A stretch of 64,000 bases of DNA from Streptomyces xanthochromogenes (GTDB taxonomy: Bacteria > Actinomycetota > Actinomycetes > Streptomycetales > Streptomycetaceae), in the NCBI RefSeq assembly GCF_014650455.1, contig NZ_BMUZ01000014.1, positions 186,001-250,000 of the forward strand. The letters are read 5' to 3'. Position 1 is the first letter of the stretch; the number at the start of each line of letters is the position of its first letter. Below the pieces are notes generated by a model, which was not told where the DNA came from, did not search any database, and was given only the letters and a program-made list of their open reading frames with translations. The translations under genes and the position numbers were made by a program. This document shows positions 50,901 through 59,743 of this stretch, piece by piece.

Positions 50901-51190
50901 GGGGCGCGGGGAACTGCGCGAGAAGCGATCACGGTCCGCGGACGACGACGGGGTGAAGGGGCGCGGGGAACTGCGCGAGCAACCACGCACGGTGCGAGGC
51001 CGACGACGGCCGTTGGGGGCGCGGGGAACTGCGCGAGCAACCACGCACGGTGCGAGGCCGACGACGGCCGTTGGGGGCGCGGGGAACCGCGCAAGCAACC
51101 ACGCACGGTGCGAGGCCTCCGACGGCCTTTGGGGGCGCGGGGAACTGCGCGACCAGCCACCCACGGTCCGCACCCGAACCAGGGGCCCGG
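50901..51190 (+). repeat. Array of five ~58-bp units (element 6)
   Basis: Units start at 50901, 50958, 51016, 51074 and 51132. Units 2 and 3 are the same over their full length, and unit 4 differs by only a few bases, which shows recent duplication inside the array. Core and the two middle types are as in the other arrays. The stretch 51191-51314 is G/C-rich spacer up to the stop of the DUF2156 gene, with no gene. Confidence 0.92.
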
Positions 51191-51314
51191 GCGCGCAGCC
51201 CCGGAAGTGGACTCGGCCCGCCCCACCCCCGAGGGGGCCGGGGAAAAAGTAAACGCCCCGGCCCAGGCCCCCGCAGGGGGACCCGGGACCGGGGTTCAAG
51301 GGGGTGGTGGCGGG

Positions 51315-53156
51315 CTACGCCGCCGTCGCGCCCTGCTTGCTCGGGGGGACGTGGGTGCAGGCCCGTTCCCGGCGGGCCGCCCGGGTGAGGCGGGCCAGGG
51401 GGCCGGGGAGGCCCAGGTTCACGAAGCCTTCCGCCTGCATCACGGCGAACCCGATGCGAGGGAGGTCCGCATGAGCCCGGTAGACCATGAAGCGCGGCTC
51501 CCACCGCGGCTGGAACTTCGCGTTGAACTTGTACAGCGACTCGATCTGGAACCAGCGCGACAGGAAGACCAGCAGGCCCCGCCACATCCGCAGCACCGGA
51601 CCCGCGCCGATCTTCTCGCCGCGCGCCAGCGCCGAGCGGAACATCGCGAAGTTCAGCGAGACCTGGCGTACGCCGATCTTCTCGCAGGCCTGGAGCGACG
51701 CCACGATCAGGAGCTCGTTCATGCCGGGGTCCGCCGCACGGTCGCGGCGCATCATCTCGAGCGACATTCCGTCCTTGCCCCAGGGGACGAAGTGCAGGAT
51801 GGCCTTCAGATCGCCGTAGGGGGAGGGGGCGGTGCCCTCGTCGTCGGCCTTGTGGGCCGTCGCGATCACGCAGTCCCCGTCGTTCGGGTCGCCGATGCGG
51901 CCGAGCGCCATCGAGAAACCGCGCTCGGTGTCCGTGCCGCGCCAGTCCTCGGCGGCCCGGCGGACGCGTTCGAGTTCCCCGTCGGAGAGGTCACGAACGC
52001 GCCGCACGCGGGTTTCGTAGCCATTGCGCTCGATGCGCTTGACCATCTGGCGTACGTTCCGCATGGCGCGTCCGGCGAGGGAGAAATCCGCGACGTCCAC
52101 CACCGCCTCGTCACCCAGTTCCAGCGCGTCGAGCCCGGTCTCGCGGGTCCAGACCTCGCCGCCGGTCTCCGAGCAGCCGACGACCGCCGGGGTCCAGGAG
52201 TGCGCCTTGGCCTCGTCCATGAAGCGCTCGATGGCGCCCGGCCACGCCTCGACGTCACCGATCGGGTCGCCCGATGCGAGCATCACGCCGGAGACCACGC
52301 GGTAGGTGACGGCCGCCTTGCCGCTGGGCGAGAACACGACGGCCTTGTCGCGGCGCAGCGCGAAGTGGCCGAGCGAGTCGCGGGCGCCGTGCTTGGCGAG
52401 CAGTTCGCGCAGCTTGTGCTCGTCGTCCTGGGTGAGCCGGGCCGCCGGGTGCTCGGGGCGGAAGGCCAGGTAGATCGTGGTGATCGCGGTGAGCAGGCCG
52501 AGCGCGCCGAGCGAGTAGCCGACCGTCCAGCTGGTCTTGCCCTGGTATTCGACCGGCCCCTCGACGCCGAACAGGCCGAACATCACGTGCTGGATGCGGT
52601 CCACGATGCTCGGGTTGCCGACCGTGCGGTTGGGGTGGACGCTCACGATGACCAGGCCCAGGCCCAGCGACCCCGCTCCCATCAGGAAGAAGTTCGCCAC
52701 CGCCTTCCAGCGGCTGCGCGGGTCGGGCAGCGCGTTGAACTCGCTCCGGTGGCGGACGAGCAGTGTGAGAAGTACCAATGAGATCAGCACCCCGACGACG
52801 GAGTGCCGGTACCAGAACTGGGCCACCGCCCCGATCGGCAGCAGCACCACGGCGGCTCGCCAGGCCCGGCGCTTGCGGCGCTTCAGGCCGTGCGCGAGGA
52901 GCAGCAGCAGGATGCCGGCGCTGAGCGCCACGGCCGCCGCGAAGGGGCCGAAGGTACCCGGAAGCACCTCGCTGACCGTGTGGAACCGACTGTGCCGGAC
53001 GCGATCGAAGACTCCGGCCGCGACGTCCAGGAGGCCCACGATCGTGCAGGCCGTACCGACCAGCTTGGGAACCGACTCGGGGCGCGGCCCGCGGAGGACC
53101 TTTCGTACACGAGTCGGAACCGATCCGTTTTTGTCCCCATCTATCCTGACAGACAT
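51315..53156 (-). CDS. DUF2156 (lysyl-phosphatidylglycerol synthase-type) membrane protein
   Basis: Protein of 613 residues. The N-terminal part has about seven membrane helices (for instance AAAVALSAGILLLLLAHGLK and VVGVLISLVLLTLLVRHRSE). From about residue 245 it continues with a cytosolic DUF2156 domain like that of MprF and LysX: AVVFSPSGKAAVTYRVVSGV, GDPIGDVEAW, ERGFSMALGRIGD, MSLEMMRRDRAADPGMNELL and ALARGEKIGAGPVLRMWRGL. It lacks the lysyl-tRNA synthetase part of mycobacterial LysX. It may transfer an aminoacyl group to a membrane lipid; tRNA and lipid are not known. Confidence 0.85.
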   Translation of the reverse strand: MSVRIDGDKNGSVPTRVRKVLRGPRPESVPKLVGTACTIVGLLDVAAGVFDRVRHSRFHTVSEVLPGTFGPFAAAVALSAGILLLLLAHGLKRRKRRAWRAAVVLLPIGAVAQFWYRHSVVGVLISLVLLTLLVRHRSEFNALPDPRSRWKAVANFFLMGAGSLGLGLVIVSVHPNRTVGNPSIVDRIQHVMFGLFGVEGPVEYQGKTSWTVGYSLGALGLLTAITTIYLAFRPEHPAARLTQDDEHKLRELLAKHGARDSLGHFALRRDKAVVFSPSGKAAVTYRVVSGVMLASGDPIGDVEAWPGAIERFMDEAKAHSWTPAVVGCSETGGEVWTRETGLDALELGDEAVVDVADFSLAGRAMRNVRQMVKRIERNGYETRVRRVRDLSDGELERVRRAAEDWRGTDTERGFSMALGRIGDPNDGDCVIATAHKADDEGTAPSPYGDLKAILHFVPWGKDGMSLEMMRRDRAADPGMNELLIVASLQACEKIGVRQVSLNFAMFRSALARGEKIGAGPVLRMWRGLLVFLSRWFQIESLYKFNAKFQPRWEPRFMVYRAHADLPRIGFAVMQAEGFVNLGLPGPLARLTRAARRERACTHVPPSKQGATAA

Positions 53157-53306
53157 CGCTTCCCGTGACTCCGCGAGAGATTCAGTTGGCCGGGGGACGG
53201 CGTCCGCACCGTCCAGCCGGACAATTTGCGCCCTCTAGGACGGGACTTGTGGGGGGCGGGTTCCCTCGGTCTCAGGAAAATCTCAGCCAGAAAGTTTCAT
53301 CGACTC

Positions 53307-54419
53307 ATGGGTCTCACGAGCAACAAGGTCCTGGCACTCGCCGTGTTCCTGGCGGTGGTGCTGTTCGCGGTCACCATCTGGTTGTGGCCGCGCCTGGCGC
53401 GTCGCAGCTGGAAGGCAGTGACGGGCCGGATCGGTCTGCTGCTCGCGACCCAGCTGGCGATCTTCGCCTCGGTCGGTCTGGCCGCCAACAACTCGTTCCT
53501 GTTCTACGGGTCCTGGGCGGACCTGTTCGGTCAGGAGCAGGACATGGGCAAGGTCGTCGACCACTCGGCGGGCGGGAAGAACATCCAGGTGGTCGCCAAG
53601 CAGAAGCCGGACACCCCGGGCGCGGGCAAGCCGCAGCTGGGCGGCGAGATACAGAAGATCGTCCTGGCCGGCGAGCAGTCCAAGATCACCAGCCCGGCCT
53701 ACGTGTATCTGCCCCCCGAGTACTTCCAGAAGGCGTACGAGAACAAGACGTTCCCCGCCTCGGTCGTCCTCACCGGATACCCGGGCACCGCCGAGAACCT
53801 GCTCAAGGGCCTCCGGTACCCGAAGACGGCCTGGGCGCAGGCCAAGCAGAAGAAGATGCAGCCGATGATCCTGGTCATGATGCGCCCGACGGTCGCGGGG
53901 CAGCGGGACACCGAGTGCGTGAACATACCGGGCGGCCCGCAGACCGAGACGTTCTTCGCGAAGGACGTGCCGGACGCGATCTCGGCGAGCTACCGGGTCG
54001 GCAAGAAGCCGCAGAACTGGGGCTTCATCGGCAACTCGACCGGCGGCTACTGCGCCCTGAAGATCGGCATGCAGCACCCCGAGCGGTTCGCGGCGAGCGC
54101 GGGCCTCTCGGCGTACTACAAGGCGGCGGACGACCCGACGACCGGTGACCTCTTCCACGGCAACAAGCACGAGGAGAACCGGGCCAACCTGTTGTGGAGC
54201 CTGGACCACCTGCCCGCCGGCAAGTCGTCGTTCCTGGTCACCAGCTCGCTGTCGGGCGAGGACAACTACAAGCCGACCCAGGCCTTCATCAGGAAGGTGA
54301 AGGCGCCGGGCCGGGTCTCCTCGATCACGCTCGACAGCGGCGGCCACAACTTCAACACCTGGCGGCGCGAGATCCCGCCGACCCTGGAGTGGATCAGCGG
54401 CCGGCTCAGCGCGGGCTGA
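53307..54419 (+). CDS. Membrane-anchored alpha/beta-hydrolase esterase (antigen-85-like fold)
   Basis: Hydrolase of 370 residues. Two N-terminal hydrophobic segments (ALAVFLAVVLFAVTIWLWPR; GLLLATQLAIFASVGLAANN) anchor it; the rest should be outside. The catalytic domain has VYLPPEYF, the nucleophile Ser244 in FIGNSTGGYCALKIG, and GGHNFNTWRRE with the likely His. This is the esterase/mycolyltransferase-like fold; streptomycetes have no mycolic acids, so an acyl-ester hydrolase or siderophore esterase role is more likely. Start ATG 53307 without a good ribosome site. Divergent from the DUF2156 gene. Confidence 0.85.
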   Translation: MGLTSNKVLALAVFLAVVLFAVTIWLWPRLARRSWKAVTGRIGLLLATQLAIFASVGLAANNSFLFYGSWADLFGQEQDMGKVVDHSAGGKNIQVVAKQKPDTPGAGKPQLGGEIQKIVLAGEQSKITSPAYVYLPPEYFQKAYENKTFPASVVLTGYPGTAENLLKGLRYPKTAWAQAKQKKMQPMILVMMRPTVAGQRDTECVNIPGGPQTETFFAKDVPDAISASYRVGKKPQNWGFIGNSTGGYCALKIGMQHPERFAASAGLSAYYKAADDPTTGDLFHGNKHEENRANLLWSLDHLPAGKSSFLVTSSLSGEDNYKPTQAFIRKVKAPGRVSSITLDSGGHNFNTWRREIPPTLEWISGRLSAG

Positions 54420-54483
54420 CCGGCCCTGCACGGCGTTCCCCCGCCCCCGGCCGGCCGGGCCGGGGCCGGCCGGCCCACCCGGC

Positions 54484-55638
54484 TCAGCGTGGGCCGACCG
54501 AGGCCACCGATTCGACCTTCACCTCGGTGCGGGGCACGGCCTGCGCGTCCGCGTCGATGGAGCGGCGCAGCGCCTCGTGCAGCCGGGCCGGGGTGAGCAC
54601 GCCGAGGAAGCGGCCCCGCTCCTCGCGGTCGATGACCGCGATCCAGCCCGCGTCGTGCTGGAGCATCGTGGCGAAGGCCTGCTTGAGGGATGCGCCGACC
54701 GGCAGCCAGGCCTCCATGCGCCGGGCGTGCTCGCGGACGGTGCCCTTGCCGAGCCGGGCCTGCTCGCCGGAGATCCAGCCGTGCAGGTTGTCGTCGCCGT
54801 CCAGGACGACCGCCCAGCGCGCGATGTCGGCCGGCAGCGGGTCGTCGAGGTGGACAACGGGCGGCTGGTCCAGGTCGCTCTCCTCGATGGGGGTCACCGA
54901 GAGGCGCTTGAGGCCGCGGTCGGCGCCCACGAAGTCCGCGACGTAGTCGGTGGCGGGGGCGCCGAGCACGGCGGCCGGGGCGTCGAACTGCTCGATGGCG
55001 CCCTGCCCGTAGACCGCGATGCGGTCGCCGAGGCGGACCGCCTCCTCGATGTCGTGGGTGACGAACAGCACGGTCTTGCGCACCTGCGACTGGAGCCTGA
55101 GGAACTCGTTCTGCAGCCGCTCGCGCACCACCGGGTCGACCGCGCCGAACGGCTCGTCCATCAGCAGTACGGGCGGGTCGGCCGCCAACGCCCTTGCCAC
55201 GCCGACCCGTTGGCGCTGACCGCCGGAGAGCTGCTCCGGGTAGCGCGAGCCGTACGTCTTCGGGTCGAGCCCGACCAGGTCGAGCAGCTCGGCCGCGCGC
55301 TGCTGCGCGACGGACTTCTTCACGCCGAGCAGGTGCGGGACGGTCGCGGTGTTCTCCAGGACCGTCTTGTGCGGGAAGAGGCCGACCTGCTGGATCACAT
55401 AACCGATGCGCCGCCGCAGCTGAACGGGGTCGACGGTCGATATGTCCTCGCCGTCCAGGAATATCCGCCCGCCGGTCGGCTCGATGAGCCGGTTGACCAT
55501 TTTCATCGTGGTGGTCTTGCCGCACCCCGACGGGCCCACCAGGGTGACCAGTTCACCCTCGGCCACCTCGAAGGACAGGTCGTCCACGGCGATGGTGCCG
55601 TCGGCGTACCGCTTGGTGACGTGCTCGAACCGGATCAT
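54484..55638 (-). CDS. opuCA: Osmoprotectant ABC transporter ATPase (OpuCA-like)
   Basis: Cytosolic ATPase of 384 residues for glycine betaine, carnitine or choline import. Walker A is LVGPSGCGKTTTMKMVNRL, the signature LSGGQRQRVGVARALAADPP, Walker B VLLMDEPFGAVDP. From about residue 255 a pair of CBS domains follows (HARRMEAWLPVGASLKQAFA, ERGRFLGVLTPARLHEAL), which sense ionic strength in OpuC/OpuA systems. Start ATG 55638. It is divergent from the permease and binding-protein genes by 148 bp. Confidence 0.93.
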   Translation of the reverse strand: MIRFEHVTKRYADGTIAVDDLSFEVAEGELVTLVGPSGCGKTTTMKMVNRLIEPTGGRIFLDGEDISTVDPVQLRRRIGYVIQQVGLFPHKTVLENTATVPHLLGVKKSVAQQRAAELLDLVGLDPKTYGSRYPEQLSGGQRQRVGVARALAADPPVLLMDEPFGAVDPVVRERLQNEFLRLQSQVRKTVLFVTHDIEEAVRLGDRIAVYGQGAIEQFDAPAAVLGAPATDYVADFVGADRGLKRLSVTPIEESDLDQPPVVHLDDPLPADIARWAVVLDGDDNLHGWISGEQARLGKGTVREHARRMEAWLPVGASLKQAFATMLQHDAGWIAVIDREERGRFLGVLTPARLHEALRRSIDADAQAVPRTEVKVESVASVGPR

Positions 55639-55786
55639 GGGTCCCCATTGTGAAGGCTGTCTGGCGCGCTTGTGTGAAGCCCATGTTGCTGTACTGCAAA
55701 GGCGCAGGTCGATTGTCAGTGGGCGGGGATAGGGTTTTGGTACGTACGTTCGGGGCACCGGGCGAGGTGTCAGGGGAGGTGGGAGA

Positions 55787-56467
55787 GTGGCGCAGAGCTG
55801 CCTGGCGGCGAACGACTGGATCTGCTGGGAATACGTCAGCTCCCGGAGTCAGGAGCTGACCGACGCGACGGTCCAGCACATCTGGATCACCGCGATGTCG
55901 GTGGTGATCGGCCTGCTCATCGCCTTCCCCCTCGCGCTGCTCGCACGCGGGCGCAAGGGCGTCGCGGCCACCGTCCTCGGCGTCACGACCGTGCTCTACA
56001 CCGTGCCCTCGCTCGCGATGTTCGCCCTGCTGCTCCCGCTGCTCGGCCTCTCCGCCGGGCTGGTGATCACGGGCCTGGTGCTCTACTCCCTGACGATCCT
56101 GGTACGGAACATCCTGGCGGGCCTGGAGTCCGTGCCCGCCGACGCCCTGGAAGCGGCCCGTGGCATGGGATACGGGCGGATACGGCTGCTTTTCGAGGTC
56201 GAGCTGCCGCTCGCGCTGCCGGCCCTGATGGCCGGGCTCAGGATCGCCACGGTGGCGACGGTCGCGCTGACCACGATCGGCTCGCTCGTCGACCACGGCG
56301 GCCTCGGCAACCTGATCGAGCAGGGCCTGCCCACCTTCTTCAAGGCGCAGATCCTCACCGCGTCCGTGCTGTGCGTGGTGCTCGCGATCGCCGCCGACCT
56401 CCTGCTCCTCGGAATCCAGTGGCTGCTCACGCCGTGGACCCGCATCCGTACGGCGAAGGCGGTCTGA
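55787..56467 (+). CDS. opuCB: Osmoprotectant ABC permease (OpuCB-like)
   Basis: Membrane subunit of 226 residues with about six helices. The ABC-coupling motif is EAARGMGYGRIRLLFEVELP (EAA loop), and LVDHGGLGNLIEQGLPTFFK follows, as in OpuCB/CD. Start GTG 55787 with GGGAG two bases ahead, closer than usual. The stop and the next gene's ATG are 3 bp apart, so the two permeases are translated together and should form a heterodimer. Confidence 0.92.
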   Translation: MAQSCLAANDWICWEYVSSRSQELTDATVQHIWITAMSVVIGLLIAFPLALLARGRKGVAATVLGVTTVLYTVPSLAMFALLLPLLGLSAGLVITGLVLYSLTILVRNILAGLESVPADALEAARGMGYGRIRLLFEVELPLALPALMAGLRIATVATVALTTIGSLVDHGGLGNLIEQGLPTFFKAQILTASVLCVVLAIAADLLLLGIQWLLTPWTRIRTAKAV

Positions 56468-56470
56468 GCG

Positions 56471-57139
56471 ATGGGGGTCTTCCCGCAGGCCTGGACGTGG
56501 CTGACGACCGGGGCCAACTGGTCGGGCGACGACGGCGCCTGGCACCGCCTCGGTGAGCACGTGTACGTCAGCGCGCTCGCCCTCGTGGTGTCCTGCCTGG
56601 TCGCCCTGCCGCTCGCGCTGTGGCTCGGCCACATCGGCAAGGGCGGCGCGCTGGCGGTCAACATCTCCAACGTCGGCCGCGCGATACCCGTGTTCGCGGT
56701 GCTCGCCCTCTTCATGGTGACGCCGCTGCGCAACGCGGGCTATCTGCCCACCGTGATCGCCCTGGTGCTCTTCGCGGTGCCGCCGCTGCTGACCAACGCC
56801 TACGTCGGGATGCGCGAGGTGGACCCGGCGGCGGTGGAGGCGGCCCGCGGCATGGGGATGTCGGGGCGCCAGCTCTTCCTTCAGGTCGAGCTGCCGCTCG
56901 CCTACCCGCTGATCATGACCGGGCTTCGCTCGGCGGCGGTGCAGATCATCGCGACGGCGACGATCGCCGCGATGGCGGGCCTCGGCGGGCTCGGACGCAT
57001 AGTCACGGAGGGGTTCGCGGTGTACAACACCCCCCAGGTGGTGGCGGGGGCCATGCTCGTGGCGGCGCTCGCCCTGCTGGTGGAGGGCGCCCTGGTGGCG
57101 TTCGACCGCCTCTTCAGCCCGCTGCGCAAGCGTTCGTGA
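56471..57139 (+). CDS. opuCD: Osmoprotectant ABC permease (OpuCD-like)
   Basis: Second membrane subunit, 222 residues. It is a clear paralog of the preceding protein, with EAARGMGMSGRQLFLQVELP as EAA loop and AGLGGLGRIVTEGFAVYNTP. The start ATG 56471 directly follows the opuCB-like stop. Helices begin at LGEHVYVSALALVVSCLVAL. A 136-bp gap leads to the binding-protein gene; it holds C-rich sequence and no gene. Confidence 0.92.
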   Translation: MGVFPQAWTWLTTGANWSGDDGAWHRLGEHVYVSALALVVSCLVALPLALWLGHIGKGGALAVNISNVGRAIPVFAVLALFMVTPLRNAGYLPTVIALVLFAVPPLLTNAYVGMREVDPAAVEAARGMGMSGRQLFLQVELPLAYPLIMTGLRSAAVQIIATATIAAMAGLGGLGRIVTEGFAVYNTPQVVAGAMLVAALALLVEGALVAFDRLFSPLRKRS

Positions 57140-57275
57140 GCCCGCACTGACGCCCCGTACTGCCTCTCGTGACTGCCCGTCGTGCTCGCCCCACTGCTTG
57201 TCCCCCCCGCCCCCCACACCTCGTGACCCCGCAACTCCCTTGATTTCGTGACATCTCCTGGACGGTGAAACCCTC

Positions 57276-58265
57276 ATGAGCAAGATCCTGCGCACGACCG
57301 GTGCGGTGCTCGGCACGCTGGCCCTGGCCGGCACGCTCGCCGCGTGCGGCGGCGACAGCCTGGAAAAGAGCAAGGACAAGAGCAGTGCGAGCGCCTCGGG
57401 CGGCTCCAGCAGTACGGGCGGTGGGAAGAAGGGCTCGCTGGTGATCGGCGCGGCCGGCTTCACCGAGTCCGCGGTGCTCGCGGAGCTGTACTCGCAGGTC
57501 CTGGCGGACGCCGGGTACTCGACCTCGGTCACCACCGTGAAGAACCGCGAACTGTACGAACCGGCTCTGGAGAAGGGCGAGATCGACGTCGTACCGGAAT
57601 ACGCGGCGACGCTCACCGAATTCCTCAATGCCAAGGCCAACGGCGCCGACGCGAAGCCGATCGCGTCCAGCGATGTGACGGCCACCGTCGCCGAACTGTC
57701 CAAGCTGGCCGGGCCGCGCGGACTGAAGGTTCTGCCCGCCGGTGCGGCCGTGGATCAGAACGCGTTCGCGGTGACCAAGGAATTCGCCACCAAGAACAAC
57801 CTCAAGACCCTTTCCGACCTGGGCACTTCGAAGGCCAAGGTGAAGATCGCCGCCGGTGACGAGTGCAAGGTCCGGCCATTCTGCGCGCCGGGTCTCACCG
57901 CCAAGTACGGCATCGACGTGACCGGCATCGACCCCAAGGGCGTCGGCACCCCGCAGGCCAAGCAGGCCGTCAAGGACGGGGTGGACCAGCTGGTGCTGAC
58001 CACCACCACGGATGCGACGCTGGACTCCTACGGCCTCGTCCTGCTCCAGGACGACAAGAAGCTGCAGAACGCGGACAACATCCTGCCGGTCGTCAATGCG
58101 AAGGAAGCGGGCGGCCAGGAGATAGCCGATGCGCTCGGCAAGCTGACGAAGGCGCTGGCGACCGACGATCTCGTGGATCTCAACCGCAAGGTCGACGCCG
58201 AGCGCGCCAAGCCGGCCGATGTCGCCAAGGCGTATCTCCAGTCGAAGGGGCTGATCAAGAAGTAG
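57276..58265 (+). CDS. opuCC: Osmoprotectant-binding lipoprotein (OpuCC-like)
   Basis: Solute-binding lipoprotein of 329 residues. Signal peptide with lipobox LAACG (MSKILRTTGAVLGTLALAGT...), a Ser/Lys-rich linker, then the OpuAC domain: LVIGAAGFTESAVLAELYSQ, EKGEIDVVPEYAATLTEFLN (membrane-solute aromatic region) and VLTTTTDATLDSYGLVLLQD. It would hand betaine or choline to the two permeases. Start ATG 57276. Confidence 0.93.
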   Translation: MSKILRTTGAVLGTLALAGTLAACGGDSLEKSKDKSSASASGGSSSTGGGKKGSLVIGAAGFTESAVLAELYSQVLADAGYSTSVTTVKNRELYEPALEKGEIDVVPEYAATLTEFLNAKANGADAKPIASSDVTATVAELSKLAGPRGLKVLPAGAAVDQNAFAVTKEFATKNNLKTLSDLGTSKAKVKIAAGDECKVRPFCAPGLTAKYGIDVTGIDPKGVGTPQAKQAVKDGVDQLVLTTTTDATLDSYGLVLLQDDKKLQNADNILPVVNAKEAGGQEIADALGKLTKALATDDLVDLNRKVDAERAKPADVAKAYLQSKGLIKK

Positions 58266-58351
58266 CCGAATTTGGCGCTCGGAGTAACTACAGGGGAACA
58301 GATTGACGGGTGGGGGTCCATGTGGGCGCTACGCACGGTAAATTTCAGGCC

Positions 58352-59371
58352 ATGCCACGTGGACGCCACCGTCATTCCCCTCCGCTGCACCGGCTTCTTC
58401 AGCCGTCGGCCGTCGCAGGCGTTTCCGTCCTGTGCGCCGGCGGCGCCTGGCTCTTCGATCAGCCGGCGGCGCTAAGGGCGTTGGCCGCGGCCGCCGCGGC
58501 GGCCTGCGTCACCGGCTCGGTGCTCATGCGCGCCTGGGACCGGGCGGCGGGCCGCCGGGTCGCCGAGCTGACCCGCTCGCGCGCCGCCGACCAGTGGCGG
58601 ACCGAGGAGCGCATCGCCGAGCTGGAGACGGAGTTGGAGGAGTCGCGCGAGCTGCGCGGCCGCCTCGACGCCAAGCTGCGCACCAAGCGCATGGAGCTGG
58701 CCGGGCTGCGCGGCGAGCACGCGGCCCTGCTGCGGCGCTACGCCAACGCCGAGACCGAGCGGGCCAGTGCCCTTGAGGGCCGGCGTCAGCTGGCCCTGGA
58801 GTCCACCGGGCCCAAGGCGCTGACGGCGTCCGGCAGTACGCCGACGCCGGCTTCCTACCTCGCGGCCGCCCGCGCCCTGGAGTCCCTCTCGCTCAGCGCC
58901 GAACGGCAGGCGAAGGCCCGTGCCGAGGCGGAGGCGGCGCGTACGCGCGAGTCCCAGGAGGCGGAGGAGCCGCAGGGGAAGCCCGCGGCGGCCCTCGGCA
59001 GCGGGGAACACACCCGCCCGTCGGCCGCCCTCACCGCCGGGCCCCGCCAGGCCGAACTGCCCGCGGCCCCCGCGCCGGTCGCCGCCGCGGTGGTCCCCTA
59101 CCTCGCGCGCCGCGCGGCGCGCCCGGAGGGAAGCTTCGACTTCTTCGGCACGGGTGGCGCGCAGCCTGCCGAGGCCGCGGACGCGGACCACAGGGCTGCC
59201 GCGATCGAGGCCGTCCAGGACGAGGACCTCGCGGACGTGGTGGGCGAGGAGGTCCTCGCCCACCGGGTGCAGCAGGGTCCGGAGAAGGTGGTCGGCGAGG
59301 TCATCGACCTGACCGCCCACGACGAGACGGAACAGTTGGACGTGGCGGTCCTGCGGACCGCGATCTCCTAG
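58352..59371 (+). CDS. Coiled-coil protein with N-terminal membrane segment
   Basis: A 339-residue protein I do not recognise beyond streptomycete hypothetical proteins. ATG 58352 gives a basic head (MPRGRHRHSPPLHRLL), then two hydrophobic stretches (SAVAGVSVLCAGGAWLF and ALAAAAAAACVTGSVLM). Residues 70-150 form a coiled coil (ERIAELETELEESRELRGRL). The second half is Ala/Glu/Pro-rich and disordered, with a more ordered acidic end (DEDLADVVGEEVLAHRVQQG). Likely membrane-bound with the bulk in the cytoplasm. Confidence 0.7.
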   Translation: MPRGRHRHSPPLHRLLQPSAVAGVSVLCAGGAWLFDQPAALRALAAAAAAACVTGSVLMRAWDRAAGRRVAELTRSRAADQWRTEERIAELETELEESRELRGRLDAKLRTKRMELAGLRGEHAALLRRYANAETERASALEGRRQLALESTGPKALTASGSTPTPASYLAAARALESLSLSAERQAKARAEAEAARTRESQEAEEPQGKPAAALGSGEHTRPSAALTAGPRQAELPAAPAPVAAAVVPYLARRAARPEGSFDFFGTGGAQPAEAADADHRAAAIEAVQDEDLADVVGEEVLAHRVQQGPEKVVGEVIDLTAHDETEQLDVAVLRTAIS

Positions 59372-59743
59372 GGCGGGGCCGCAACCGCCCGGGCGCGTAC
59401 GGAAACCCGTGGAGCGGGGCCCAGCTGCCCGGGCGCGTCCGGACCTCGCAGGCCGGGGTCGGGGCTCAACTGCCGGGGCGCGTCCGGAAAATGGTCTGCG
59501 GCCGGTACCGAGGCCGCTGCATCGTGGCGAGTGTCGGTACCTGCCGCAGAATCCGGACGCACGGGACAGTCGGCATCCGGCAGGCCGTTCCCCCGAACCG
59601 GCCACGTGCCCATTGTGGTCGCGCACCCGACGGCCTTTCCAGGGGGCACGGGTGCAGATAATTGCCGTGCGGCCCGCTTCGCGCCCCTCGGCCGCCCCCC
59701 TCGGCCGCCCCATCGACCGCCCTCGCCACGGAAGGCGCCCCCC
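59372..59743. other. Gap with three imperfect ~43-bp repeats
   Basis: Three related blocks start at 59375, 59416 and 59461; the second reads GGGGCCCAGCTGCCCGGGCG and all end CGCGTCCGGA or CGCGTACGGA. The rest of the gap up to 59743 is the likely promoter region of the MmyB-type regulator, with no further gene seen. Confidence 0.5.

Noticed and set aside
53283..54431. 382-codon minus-strand frame opposite the esterase gene
   Set aside because: Antisense shadow; the plus-strand protein has the GxSxG motif and membrane anchors.
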